Positions 26,221 to 37,100 are shown, counted from the stretch's first letter. The stretch: 64,000 bases of DNA from Photobacterium profundum SS9 (GCF_000196255.1 NC_006371.1:1-64000), one strand, 5' to 3'. Numbers and translations are program-made. The notes: a model not told the origin generated them from the sequence alone.

Positions 26221-27603
26221 CTACTGTGTAATTGACGGTACATTGGCAAACTGTGGCAACCATTGACGCTGTGCAGTAAACATTTCCGTAAACATCGCAT
26301 CAATTTGCTCAAGGGTGCACACTGTTGCCGTTACCGGATCAAGAGCCAAAGCATACCGTGCAGCATCAAGATCACAAGTCAGTGCCGCTTCAACAATTAA
26401 CTCTTGTACCGCGGTATTGGTTTTGATCAAACTAGCACATTGCATAGGTAAACGGCCCATTTTCTGCGGATGAATCCCTTGGCTATCAACCCAAATCGGT
26501 ACCTCAACAACACAGTTTTCAGGTAAGTTATCGATCAACAAACCTGCAGACTGACGATTCGGCACATTACCATTGATTCGTGTCCGTTCACCGCTGACCA
26601 TTGCGTTAATCAGCTTCGGTGCATTCAGCATATTCGGCTCAATCGTAAACTTTTGTATCCCTGCCAACTGGGCGTCAATTTCAGCTTCACCAGCAGAATG
26701 GACTTTTTCTTCCAACGCCAATAAATCCCAGCGCTGAGGAAGGAAATGATTAATCATCTCTTCATTTTTACGGAAATAGGGTAGGTAATCGCTACAGTGC
26801 CAGTGGTTTTCTGTGCACCATAAACCAAAAAATTTCAGTACTTCACAGCGCACACCATCAGCAGCGTAGACTTTCTGATTATTAAACAATTCACGGATTT
26901 TAGGCTGCATATCTTTGCCATTCGCCATCATTTTGGTTATCCACGTCATGTGATTAATGCCCGCGAATTCATAGTCAATGTGCGAAGGTACATCGTGATA
27001 CATCAGTCGTTGCCAGCGTTCGGGGGTTGATGGATGCTCTACCCAATCGCCTTCACCTAAATACCCGACAAGTTGAGCCGCGGTATAGCGCACGCCATAA
27101 CACAAACCGATAGATTTAATTGGGCTGGAATCTTTTGCAGCCCAAGTTAATGGTGCGAGTGGGTTGGCATAGTTGATAAACAACGCCTCGGGGCATACCT
27201 CTTCCATGTCTCGCAATATTGCCAACATTGGGGGGATATGGCGTAGAGCTCGAAAGATGCCACCCGGCCCCATGGTATCGCCAACTTCTTGTATTACACC
27301 GTACTTGGTCGGAATCTGCATATCCAGTCGCCACGGCTCTAAACCTCCAACCTGAATGGCATTAATCACAAAGTCGGCACCGGTCAACGCCTGACGCCTA
27401 TTTGTGGTCATACTGATCCGAGCATGAGTATTAGCCTGCTCAGCCATTTTACTAATAAGCTGATGGCTTCTTTTAAGTACTTCAGGATCGATATCCATCA
27501 ACACCAAGTCAATATCGTTCAATGCCGGATAAGAGAGTAAGGCCGAAGTAATCTGGCGGGTGAACATTACACTACCCGCACCGATAATGGTTATCTGAGT
27601 CAT
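26221..27603 (-). CDS. GH4-family glycosidase (NAD+- and metal-dependent)
   Basis: GH4 enzymes cleave glycosides by an oxidation-elimination mechanism using NAD+ and a divalent metal. The protein is 460 aa. The N-terminal nucleotide-binding motif is ITIIGAGSVMF. GDTMGPGGIFRALR is a conserved GH4 segment. Cys168 (GLCYGV) and His218 (INHMTW) are at the expected metal-ligand positions. The closest subgroup looks like MelA-type alpha-galactosidases, but Tyr replaces the usual His after the Cys, so substrate is uncertain. It follows the transporter permease by 2 bases and is surely co-transcribed. Confidence 0.88.
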   Translation of the reverse strand: MTQITIIGAGSVMFTRQITSALLSYPALNDIDLVLMDIDPEVLKRSHQLISKMAEQANTHARISMTTNRRQALTGADFVINAIQVGGLEPWRLDMQIPTKYGVIQEVGDTMGPGGIFRALRHIPPMLAILRDMEEVCPEALFINYANPLAPLTWAAKDSSPIKSIGLCYGVRYTAAQLVGYLGEGDWVEHPSTPERWQRLMYHDVPSHIDYEFAGINHMTWITKMMANGKDMQPKIRELFNNQKVYAADGVRCEVLKFFGLWCTENHWHCSDYLPYFRKNEEMINHFLPQRWDLLALEEKVHSAGEAEIDAQLAGIQKFTIEPNMLNAPKLINAMVSGERTRINGNVPNRQSAGLLIDNLPENCVVEVPIWVDSQGIHPQKMGRLPMQCASLIKTNTAVQELIVEAALTCDLDAARYALALDPVTATVCTLEQIDAMFTEMFTAQRQWLPQFANVPSITQ

Positions 27604-27605
27604 AT

Positions 27606-28598
27606 TTATACCTTATTAAAAAGTAACCGTCGCCATGATCCTATGTGCTGTTTTAACAGCATGCTATGGACCATTAACGAAACAAGAATGGTGACGCCGT
27701 AGATTAGGCGAGTCCAAAAACCCGCCAACCCGGCACTGATGATTCCGGCTTCTAAAATACCGATAATGCAGGCACCAAACAGTGTGCCCATCAAGGTACC
27801 GCGCCCGCCGAGAACAGAGGTGCCGCCAATGAATACCGAGGCAAAAACCAATAGCATGTAACCCTGCCCCTGATTAGGCCACCAGCTACTCATCTCTAGG
27901 CTGACAAAGACTCCGACTAAAGCCGACATCGCGCCCATAAGCATAAATAACAACAAGCGAGTCCGTTCAACGGGTACTCCCATCACTTGTGCTGCTGTCG
28001 GGTTATCACCAATAAAATTGACGTTATCACCAAAAACATGGTGCGAAAGGATCAGCCAGAGCAGGAAAATCACCAGCAAAGCCCACAACATCTGGGCAGG
28101 AATCACGTCGGCAATACGGCCAACCATCAGAGTGTGAATCCAACTGTCACGAATTTGCGGAATGCTCAGAGCGAGACCGTCAGCTAAAACGGTTGTTAGG
28201 CCACCCAGAAAAAACTGGGTGCCGATGGTTGCAATGATCGAAGGGATACGAAAATAGACCACCAGTATTCCGTTCAGGATGCCACAAGCTAAACCTGCAG
28301 TAATCGCACATCCGAGGGCCAACAGAGGGGAATTTGTCGCCTGAAAGATGGCAGAGAAAACAAAGCCACCCAGCGCGACAACCGCGGGGAAACTCATGTC
28401 GATTTCACGCGCGATAATTAGCAGCGTTAAAGCAAATGCCAGCATAGCCGTGAACGGAATCGTCGACATGAATGCAGTGTAAATACGGCCATGTAGGAAG
28501 GTTTCTGGGCTACATACCGTAAAGAGTGCCCATAAGGCAACGAGGATTAATGCAGTCAATGACGGTACACGGTGACGAGTAATAAATGAATTCATCAT
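27606..28598 (-). CDS. Sugar ABC transporter permease (RbsC/FrcC type)
   Basis: The protein is 330 aa with about nine to ten transmembrane helices. It has the conserved signature GGTSVLGGRGTLMGTLFGACIIG near the C-terminus, characteristic of carbohydrate-uptake class 2 permeases. Its start overlaps the stop of the ATPase gene by 4 bases (ATGA). It likely forms a homodimeric membrane channel with the ATPase upstream. Confidence 0.9.
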   Translation of the reverse strand: MMNSFITRHRVPSLTALILVALWALFTVCSPETFLHGRIYTAFMSTIPFTAMLAFALTLLIIAREIDMSFPAVVALGGFVFSAIFQATNSPLLALGCAITAGLACGILNGILVVYFRIPSIIATIGTQFFLGGLTTVLADGLALSIPQIRDSWIHTLMVGRIADVIPAQMLWALLVIFLLWLILSHHVFGDNVNFIGDNPTAAQVMGVPVERTRLLLFMLMGAMSALVGVFVSLEMSSWWPNQGQGYMLLVFASVFIGGTSVLGGRGTLMGTLFGACIIGILEAGIISAGLAGFWTRLIYGVTILVSLMVHSMLLKQHIGSWRRLLFNKV

Positions 28599-29350
28599 GC
28601 TCCCTGTCCTACAGCATCTAACAGTGCCAACTGTAATGAAGACAGAGTCATCTCTGATTTTCGATATTCTGCTACCATACTGCCACGATCCATCACTACA
28701 AATCGGTCGGCTACACGATAGGCGTCATTCATGTTATGGGTGATTAATAGGCATGCCCTGCCTTGCGATTTCAATGTTTCAATAAAGCACAACACTTTTT
28801 CGACCTCGCCCAACGACAACGCCGTGGTCGGCTCATCTAATATCACCACCCGAGCATCAAATAACATGGCACGACCAATTGCCAATCCTTGACGCTCACC
28901 GCCTGATAGCAAACTCACAGGGGCATCGATATTGGCTCCGACGCCACGAAAATCTAATTTCTTGAGGAGCAGAGCGGCCTGACGACGCTCTTCTTTGTGA
29001 TCAATGAATCCTAGCCGGTTACGAAGATGCCGGCCAAGAAATAGATTACGCCAAACGCTCTGCTGTTCGCCGAGAGAACCAGATTGATAGACAGTTTCAA
29101 TGCCTAACTGACGGGCATGTTGTACCGTATAGCGATGAGTCGGCACCTTCTCACCACCAATCATTAACTGACCACTTTCAATTTGCTCGGCACCGGCAAT
29201 CAACTTGATGAGGGTTGATTTTCCGGCTCCGTTATCACCGAGCAAAGCACATACCTCACCACGATGAAGTGAGAATTGAATATCTTTTAACGCGTGGACC
29301 TGGCCAAACCATTTGTTCAGCCCTGTCAACTCAAGCACTCGAGCCGTCAT
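28595..29350 (-). CDS. Sugar ABC transporter ATP-binding protein (single-domain, FrcA-like)
   Basis: The protein is 251 aa. Walker A is GDNGAGKST, the signature is LLSGGERQGLAIGRA, Walker B is ARVVILDEPT, and the H-loop is LLITHN. Most ribose-type systems have a duplicated ATPase of about 500 aa; a single domain as here is the FrcA-like arrangement. It overlaps the binding-protein gene by one base (TAATG). Confidence 0.9.
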   Translation of the reverse strand: MTARVLELTGLNKWFGQVHALKDIQFSLHRGEVCALLGDNGAGKSTLIKLIAGAEQIESGQLMIGGEKVPTHRYTVQHARQLGIETVYQSGSLGEQQSVWRNLFLGRHLRNRLGFIDHKEERRQAALLLKKLDFRGVGANIDAPVSLLSGGERQGLAIGRAMLFDARVVILDEPTTALSLGEVEKVLCFIETLKSQGRACLLITHNMNDAYRVADRFVVMDRGSMVAEYRKSEMTLSSLQLALLDAVGQGA

Positions 29351-30363
29351 TAACGAATGCCTTTTGCAGCCAAGGGCGCAATAAAATCGATATTATTCTG
29401 GCTGACAAATCCAGCGCCAGTATTGATATCTAGGCCAGAAAACCCATAACGCTTGCTCAATACAACCTGTACTACAGACAGGTACCCCATCAGATATGGC
29501 TGACTATCGGCAACGAGCTGGACGTAATCTGTTTTAATCGCATCCGCAGTTGCTGGCGAAAGGCTAAACCCTGCCACATACAGTTCTTGTGGGCGAATAC
29601 CTGTATTACGCAAGAAGTTCCCCATTTGTGAGGTAAGCGCTCCATGATCCACCATAATCAGCTTCACATTCGGATTGCGTGCTAGGTAGGCTGTGATTAC
29701 ACTGGTTCCCAGAGAAGGATCTTTATCTGTTTCTGGTGAGATTTGAAGAAAATCGACGGTTAAACCTGCTTCTTCTAGAGTGCTGATCAGCCCACGTGTT
29801 GAATCACTACGCTCGGCAATATCTTTGATCCCCCAGACCATCGCTTGATCACCAGCCTTGAATTGACCACGGCGTAATGCTTCTTTGGCCAAATGAATAC
29901 CGCGTGCAGCGTTACTCACCCCGACATAGCCAAATCCTTTACTCTGTTCATTTGCCATCGTGGTTGGAAGGGCAGTATCAACTGACGTAACTTGAATGCC
30001 TTTGCTAAATGCTTCATTAACCAAATTTTCGTAGGCACTGTCACCAGGGTGCCCCATTACAACAATACCTGTCGGTTTGGCAGCCAGTGCTAGCTTGAAA
30101 TTTTCAATCATCTTTTGCGGTTGCCAATCTGAGTACATTACACGTAGATCGACCCCTAAATCATCCGCTGCCTGTGTCGCTCCATTTTGAACAACTGTTG
30201 CGTATGGTCCTCCTACTGGTCCGCCGACATCAAACCAAATTGACATGTCCTTTCCTGACGGGGAGGCCGCTGCTGTTGGAGTGGATAACGAGAAAACAGC
30301 TAAAAATAGAGCTGCCAATGTAGTATTTTTTGATTTGCCAGATAAAATGCCATAAATATTCAT
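29350..30363 (-). CDS. Periplasmic sugar-binding protein (RbsB-like)
   Basis: The protein is 337 aa from ATG 30363 (preceded by AGGAG); the upstream in-frame ATG at 30402 is less likely. The signal peptide ends near TPTAAASPSG. The rest is a peripla_BP_4 fold: SIWFDVGGPVGGPYATVVQNG at the N-terminus and VAGFSLSPATADAIK near the C-terminus. It is the first gene of a binding protein-ATPase-permease-GH4 operon, so the ligand is probably the glycoside hydrolysed by the GH4 enzyme. Confidence 0.9.
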   Translation of the reverse strand: MNIYGILSGKSKNTTLAALFLAVFSLSTPTAAASPSGKDMSIWFDVGGPVGGPYATVVQNGATQAADDLGVDLRVMYSDWQPQKMIENFKLALAAKPTGIVVMGHPGDSAYENLVNEAFSKGIQVTSVDTALPTTMANEQSKGFGYVGVSNAARGIHLAKEALRRGQFKAGDQAMVWGIKDIAERSDSTRGLISTLEEAGLTVDFLQISPETDKDPSLGTSVITAYLARNPNVKLIMVDHGALTSQMGNFLRNTGIRPQELYVAGFSLSPATADAIKTDYVQLVADSQPYLMGYLSVVQVVLSKRYGFSGLDINTGAGFVSQNNIDFIAPLAAKGIR

Positions 30364-30402
30364 AACAACAATACTCCTGATTGGTATATGTACAGGTTGC
30401 AC

Positions 30403-30667
30403 ATAATACGCCTTGAGTATTGATGTTTAGTCAAAAGAATATTCTTTTTATGATTCTCGTCTCATTTAGTAGAAGCTATTGATAATATAGAATAAAAATA
30501 ATCAATGGCAGGTTTACACAGTAGTATCATTTTTCGAGAGAGTTTAAAATTTTCCTTATGCTCGAATTAACAAAGAGCCGATGCATCTTTGGTTCCGAGA
30601 ACAAATTAATATGCTGATTGAGCAAGGGATTAAGGATTTAAAGTTAAAAGAAAATTTAATCACGTTT
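30403..30667. other. Promoter region of the GH4/ABC operon
   Basis: This is AT-rich sequence upstream of the binding-protein gene. I see no convincing operator palindrome. Right of about 30668 the sequence becomes an IS6 remnant. Confidence 0.5.
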
Positions 30668-30811
30668 CAGTATCACTTCTTTCCCAAAGATAATTTAGCG
30701 ACTCATGAACACCCCTCAATTAAAATAGAAACACTTTATCCCAGAGCTCATTTTTGGTGCCCTCGTTGGTATTGAGCCTGATCACGCCTCATCACTCTGG
30801 GTTGCAACAAA
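30668..30811 (+). mobile_element. IS6 remnant, internally deleted
   Basis: This stretch resembles the left end of the IS6 element at 18265 (TAGCGACTC, then GAAACACTTT, then TTGGTGCC and CGTTGGTAT). It then jumps directly to a match with that element's right end (GCCTCATCA ... TTGCAACA). It is thus an IS6 copy lacking nearly all of its transposase. The right part recurs at 40969-41020. The ATGAAC here shows where copy 1's start codon should be. Confidence 0.7.
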
Positions 30812-30823
30812 ACCCGTATTTCT

Positions 30824-32391
30824 GTAACCGTTCACCAGCCCCCTATTGACACAAAAAAATGTGATGGAGCGCACTTGATCCACATTTGGCTATTGAGTGA
30901 TCCTCCCCACACGTCATGCTTACCAGTATGAAAAAGAAATTATCATTTAAAGAAGAACCACCGACGGTAAATAGCCTCAATGAAGCTCAAGCTCTTATCC
31001 AGGAGCTATGGGAGAAATTGCGGCACTACGAAGACAAGCTCTCGACGAGTTCTAAAAACTCATCAAAGTCGCCATCATCTGATGGCCCAAAAGAGAGGGC
31101 TGAGCGAAAAAAGCTGAAAGCCCTCGTAGCGGCAATAAGATTGGAGCTCAACAAGGTCACGAGGGCAAACGGCGAAAACTGAGCAAACTCAAAAAGACAG
31201 ATACTGTTGTACCCTGTGTGCCCAGTTCACTGTGCCCTTGTTGTGGCGATAGTCATATCGCGATTAATCAAAAACCATCCTATCGGCATCAAGTGCATGA
31301 AATCCCTGAGCCAATTGTAAATATTACTGAATATCAAGTCTTTCATGGCCGGTGTCAAAATTGCCAGACTTCCGTTAAGGGGAAGCGGCCTCAAGATACC
31401 CCACAGGGAATAATGGGCCCTAACCTCATGAGCTACATTGCCCTGCTGGCTGGACAGTTTCATCTCAGCGTTCGTAAAATACAAGAATTACTCAAGCTGC
31501 AGTTAGGCACCTCCTTTTCCACGGGCGCTATCTCCGAGGCTCAAGGAAAAGTATCATCGATGCTTACGCCTTTACATCAAGCCGTTCGAGACGCCATTCA
31601 AAAAGCGCCAATGGTTCATATTGATGAGACTTCTCACATCAGAAATGGTGAAAGCAGCCTACGCTGGTGTTGGCTGATGTCGAGTGATGATTGGGTCTAT
31701 GAACGTGTTTTGTTTTCACGCTCAACCCACTCGGCAAAAGTGATGCTGAATGAAAAATTTGCTGGGGTTGTTATCTCCGATCAATGTGCCAGCTATAATT
31801 GGCTCAATCCTGAAAAACATCAATTTTGCTTAGGCCACCTAAAGCGAAATCTCCAACAAATGGCCGATTACAGTGGGGGTGGGTTAACCGCTTTTATTGG
31901 CAAACGACTGACTCTGCTTATCAATATGATTTTTCGCACTCAACATTGTTATGAAGAAGAAAACATTTCAGCGGAGATATACTTTCGGAGAATGAAGCGA
32001 TTGAGAAAGAGCTTAACGCGCTGGTTACACAAAGGCGCGGATGTCACAACATCTAGATATAGCGGTCGATGTAAATTCATTCTTAAGCACGAAGTCAGTT
32101 TGTGGGTATTTCTGACGGCTCCCTTAACAATCCCATTAACCAACAATGAAGCCGAGCGCCGGTTACGTGGAAGCGTGATCATGCGAAAAATCAGTTTTGG
32201 TACAAGCTCCGATCGCGGTGATAAGTTTCGAGGCCGAATACACACTCTTGTTGAAACCTGCAAGAAACGAAGTATGTCACCATTTATCGCTCTTCAACAG
32301 ATTGTCAATGCTGTCGTGAAAAAACAGCCATATCCTGACATCTTCAATCTTTGTTCAGGGTAGCAGTCAAGCTACTCTGGTGAACGCTTAC
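30824..32391 (+). mobile_element. IS66-family insertion sequence with target duplication
   Basis: The inverted ends GTAACCGTTCACCAG (30824) and its counterpart CTGGTGAACGCTTAC (ending 32391) enclose a transposase. The flanks CGTATTTCT (30815-30823) and CGTATTTCT (32392-32400) are a direct repeat that fits the 8-bp duplication made by IS66. The related segment near 41020 has one CGTATTTCT and no insertion, giving the empty site. The element is about 1568 bp. Confidence 0.88.
30916..32363 (+). pseudogene. IS66-family transposase (TnpC) with frameshift
   Basis: The N-terminal frame (30916-31182) gives the leucine-zipper-like start and the SSKNSSKSPSSD segment. The C-terminal frame (from about 31110) continues GAQQGHEGKRRKLSK, then the zinc-binding CPCCG motif and the DDE domain: HIDETSHIRN, VISDQCASYNW and NNEAERRLR. 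One base lost in AAAAAAGCTG near 31110 would explain the break, since CCT GAA AGC restores the family sequence. Programmed frameshifting is possible but not usual for this gene. Confidence 0.85.
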
Positions 32392-32503
32392 CGTATTTCT
32401 TCGATAAGTTATTTGAGGGGGACTAAATTGAAAAATGGAATATACTCCACAGTATAAATTATACTAAGTAGTGTTGCTTTTGTTGTATTAATCAATCAGA
32501 TGT

Positions 32504-33158
32504 GTGAAAAAGATGCTTATGGATCATTTCAATCATAGCCACGCTCCTTTTATTTTAGATGACAAAGCGGTGAGTGAATTATTACCTAAACTAGATGTTC
32601 AATCGCTCATGAAAGAGTTGTTTATCGCGATCGCCAATCAAAAGGCGGTTCAGCTAAATCAAACACTTACCCCTTTTCCTGATGATAAAGGGGACTACAT
32701 TACTTACCTTGGAGCGTTAGCCGATGAAGACTGGGCAACCACTACTGTGGTGTGATTCTGGATAACTGATGGTAGAAAGAACGGCAGGAACAACAGCCCT
32801 CGCGATTGATTGCCTTGCACCTCAACAAAGCCAACAATTGGCTATGGTCGGGGCTGGAAATGTTGCATTAGTTCATCTTCGTCATGTGTTAGGTCTGCGT
32901 AATTGGAAAACCATTTATGTTTTCGCGCCAGAACTAAGTGACGATCTAGAACGCTAAGCGACTGTTCGTGCCATGGACTCAAGAATCGAAATATCAACTT
33001 CCGTTATGGATGCGACAAACCAAGCGGATGTCATCATGCTCTGCACCTCTTCAGCGACCCCAGTGATTGCTAAAGCGCATGTAAAGGCATCGGCACTGAT
33101 CACTTCTATCAGTACCAACGCTGTGAACGCCCATGAAATTCCACCAGAAATGCTCTTA
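32504..33158 (+). pseudogene. Decayed copy of the ornithine cyclodeaminase-like gene
   Basis: This is nearly identical to the first two thirds of the gene at 41133. It has three lesions. First, an 86-base deletion after GCCGATGAAG removes the segment between two CGATGAAG repeats of the intact gene and shifts the frame. Second, CAA becomes TAA within GAACGCTAAGCG (about 32956). Third, the 3' third is replaced by a family-1 repeat from about 33159. The 5' flank is also duplicated from the 41 kb locus. Confidence 0.92.
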
Positions 33159-33198
33159 ATTCTCGCTGAACATTGCATCTTGAAGTAGTTTGGGTATA
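33159..33198 (-). repeat. Dispersed repeat family 1, end fragment
   Basis: ATTCTCGCTGAAC, then GCATCTTGAAGTAG and TTTGGGTATA, match the end of the family-1 repeat in reverse orientation. It abuts the truncated cyclodeaminase copy, so the two events may be linked. Confidence 0.65.
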
Positions 33199-33435
33199 GC
33201 GTACCAGGCCCTGATAACGATCATTTGATATGCAATAAACAGAAGATTCGGAGTCCACCGGAAATCGCCCTAAAACTGTCACAATCTCTCAATTCAGCGT
33301 GTAGGAATAGGAATAATTCGCCAAAGGTATATTATGTGTCAGCATAATAATAAATATACGCCGTACGGCACGCAAAAGGCAATTCATTCTGGGAAGATAA
33401 TCCAGCGACAAAGCATGGCAGTATACTGAGAACCG

Positions 33436-34137
33436 ATGACTTACAAAATTTTGATTGTAGAAGACGACCCTATTATTAGGATGAAGATTAAGGGGCACTT
33501 CGCCCAGGCTGGTCACACTGTTTTCGAGGCTGATAACGGTGTTGGGATGAAAGAGATCCTTAACCGCGAGAAAATTGATTTGATCCTGCTGGATATTAAC
33601 TTACCAGGAGAAGACGGCATACAGCTCACCCGTGACGTGAGGAACACATCTGACATTGCTATCATCATGGTCACAGGGCGAACTGACCCCATCGACCGGA
33701 TTTTAGGCCTTGAAATGGGCGCAGATGACTATGTAACCAAGCCTGTAGAACCACGAGAGCTGCTGGTACGTGCAAAAAATTTGCTATGGCGTATCCAGCT
33801 TACCCGTGACGCTTTGGAACAGGCAGAGGCTGCCTGGTCGCAACTGGAAAAGGATGATAGTACATTCCGGTTCCTGGATTTTGAATTTGATGTTGCTCAG
33901 CGTCAGCTGTCAAAGTGTCAAGATATGGTAAAGCTAACCAAAGCTGAATATGAGTTGCTGGTCGCTTTCATCACGCACCCCAACCGGGTTTTAGGTCGAG
34001 ACAGGCTTCTAAACCTGATCTCTCATCGAGTTGATACACCGAGCGATCGTACCGTTGACGTTTTGATCCGCCGGCTGAGAAACAAGATGGAAGAAAGCAT
34101 CAAAAACCCCAAGATTTTTATCACCATACACGGGTGA
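33436..34137 (+). CDS. TorR-like OmpR-family response regulator, C-terminal wing truncated by frameshift
   Basis: The protein is 233 aa. The receiver has phosphoacceptor Asp53 (LLDINLP) and VTGRTDPIDRILGLEMGADDYVTKP, closely resembling TorR. The winged-helix DNA-binding domain follows (KLTKAEYELLVAF ... RTVDVLIRRLRNKM). The frame stops at ...TIHG. One base fewer in CACGGGTGAAGG (about 34131-34133) would read HGEGYLFAP, the conserved end of TorR. So the final beta-hairpin of the wing is lost, which may weaken DNA binding. It lies 36 bases upstream of the hybrid kinase gene. Confidence 0.85.
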   Translation: MTYKILIVEDDPIIRMKIKGHFAQAGHTVFEADNGVGMKEILNREKIDLILLDINLPGEDGIQLTRDVRNTSDIAIIMVTGRTDPIDRILGLEMGADDYVTKPVEPRELLVRAKNLLWRIQLTRDALEQAEAAWSQLEKDDSTFRFLDFEFDVAQRQLSKCQDMVKLTKAEYELLVAFITHPNRVLGRDRLLNLISHRVDTPSDRTVDVLIRRLRNKMEESIKNPKIFITIHG

Positions 34138-34173
34138 AGGTTACCTCTTTGCGCCCTGAGGTCGCTTAGCCCC

Positions 34174-37100
34174 GTGAATATAAACATAAGAAGCCAGCTT
34201 TCATTCATTATGTGCGCCTCATTGCTGACAATGAGTGGTTTTTTTATCACAAGCCTTATGAATACGGAAAAATCTGTTCTTGAGGCGGAACAAAGTAATG
34301 TGAGTGTTAAGGTTGCTAAGTTATTGAATGATAATTTAAAGGGCCAGGTTGATACCGTTACCCGCTCCCTTTCCTATTATTATGAGAATTCGAAGCTAGA
34401 AAATATCAAGGCAGAATTAGCGACTGATATCACTACGTTTAGAGATGCCATAGACAATATTTATAACAACAGTGACTCTGCGGCCGATGCCGAAACCAGC
34501 ATTCACGCTTTTATCAATGAATACCGCTGGGACAATGGCCGGTATATCTTTGCCTATGATGCAGCCTCAATAGTGAACAAGGCTAACGGAGCCAACGCCA
34601 GTATTATCGGCACCAGTGCTTATGACAAAAAAGACACCAATGGCAACTATTACGCACGAAATATTGTCAGTGCAACCAAAGCCAATGCTATTGGGTTTAC
34701 CAGTTATCACTTCTTAAACCCGGTAACCCAAAAAGTCGAAGAAAAACTGACGGCATCGTTTTATTTTGAACCGTTAAACATGGTTGTTGCGACGGGCGAA
34801 TACATCAGTACATTAAGGCGAGATGAACTAGAGGCGGCTATTAATACTATCAGTTCATCAAAATACGGCCAAAATGGCTACTTTTGGGTACAGGACAAGA
34901 GCGGCAAGATCCTGGCTCATCCCAAGGCAGAAATTATCGGTACTATCGTTCCGTCAACAACATCAAGAATTGCCGACAGAATAAAAGGCCAATCCGAAGC
35001 CTTTGTTAAAATTGCTTACGAAAATCCGACCACCAAACAAACAGAGAACAAAATTGCCTATGCCAGGAATATTTTTCCTGAATGGGGGTGGACGATTGCT
35101 ACCGGCACTTATGAGAGCGACATCACTAGCATTCAAGATGGGCTGACTCGCGCTACGGCAGAAATTTTTAATGACAAAGTGTACATGAACATTGCTACTG
35201 CCGCTGTACTGCTGATTATTGCTCTGCTGGTCGCAACCTGGTCGATCAATAAGATTGTTAGAGGCTTAGTGATCCTCAAAGAGCGCATTGATACTTTATC
35301 GACCGGCGAAGCCGACTTAACCTCACGGATTGATATCACGTCACATGATGAGTTGGGCGATATTGGCAAGTCGGTAAACAACTTCATTATTTATCTGCAA
35401 TCCATGACTCTGGAAATTTCGCAAGCCTCTGCTCATATCACTGACGGTATCAAGCACGCCTCCGAGACGGCCGTAAATACCCCAAAAGCCAATGACCAAG
35501 CACTGTTGGAAAAAGATGATGTGCTTGAGGCTCCTGGCAGTATGACCGCCGTAATAAGGAAACTGGCGGCGGGTGATCTCTCCGTAGATATTCCGCGGGG
35601 GGAGAGTGACGAGATAGGTCATCTCGCGGATGCAATATCGGTATTTAAAAAAAATGCTTTGGCTCTACGAGAGCACCAGAATGAACTGCAAAAACTGGTA
35701 GATGAACGTACTACGCAGCTTACAGAGGCTAATAACGCACTAAACAGTGAAGTCGCCAAGCATGCAAAAGCACGAGAACAAGCGGAACAGGCCAACAAAG
35801 CCAAATCGTCTTTCCTTGCCCACATGAGCCACGAGATCCGCACCCCCATGAACGGGATAATGGGGACGCTACACCTCCTTGATGATACAACCTTAGACAA
35901 CGCACAAAAACACTACACTAAAACCATTATTTCATCAGGCGAAATTCTGATGGGGGTACTCAATAATGTCCTGGATTATTCTAAAATCGAAGCCGGGTGT
36001 TTCGATATAAATGAAACAAATTTCCGCACCGATTTGATTGTGGGCAATGTTGTCAACATGCTTAAAGCCAGAGCCAAAGAAAAGAACATAAAACTAACTT
36101 ACGCAGTAGCAAGCGATGTCCCAGATTATTTGCATGGTGACGCCAACAAAATCATCCAGATCCTCACTAACTTAGTCGGTAACGCCATTAAATTTACCAA
36201 CCTCGGAAGCGTTACAATCCGTGTGCAGCTCAAGGAGCAACTGCCGGAAGACCGTTTTTTGCTCAAGTTTGAAGTTTTAGATACTGGCAAAGGTATCCCT
36301 GAAAGAAAGCAGGCTGTTATCTTTGAGCCTTTTGAACAGGTAACTCAATCAGAAGGCGGTACCGGGTTAGGCTTGCCTATCAGCAAGCGGTTCGCCGAGA
36401 TGCTTGGCGGGGAGTTAATGGTGTACAGTGAGCCGGATATCGGTAGCCGGTTTATTCTTACTCTGCCGTTGAATGCTGGCGAGGAAGGCGAACTCATTTC
36501 CACAGATGTAACGGTTTCCCTTACTGTCCCACCATTAAATATTTTGTTGGTAGAAGATAATGAAACGAATGTGCTGGTCGCTAAAGGCTTCCTAGACAAG
36601 CTTGGTCACAAGGTTGTTGTAGCCATGACAGGAGAAATGGCACAACGTGCGATAGAGGATCATCATGTCGACATCATCTTAATGGATATTAATCTACCGG
36701 ATACTGACGGTGTTACGCTGACGGGTAGATTGAGAGAGAAAGCAAATCGCTATATACCCACTATTGCCTTCTCTGCCCATGTTTTCCGGCAAGACATTGA
36801 ATCATACCTTGAGGCCGGCCTCGATGGTTTCTTAGGTAAACCGGTACAGTTTAAGCGGATGCAGACTGTCATCGCTAATGTCTATAACGGCCAATCCAGC
36901 AAGTTCGATGCAGTTAGGGATATAGATCGGGACGTGGATAAGGAACCTGCCGTCACTCTTTTTGACTACTCGGTGTTGGAGGGGGACAGACAGATCCTCG
37001 GAGATGGGCTGGTACACGATATGGTAGAAATGTTTTACGTACGTTCGGCGACTCTGACCCATGAAATAAAAATCCAGAGCTCAGCAAAAGCTCTTGAGTT

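Noticed and set aside
30581..30775. 64-codon plus-strand frame
   Set aside because: It runs into the IS6 remnant, whose real reading frame is different; a chance frame.
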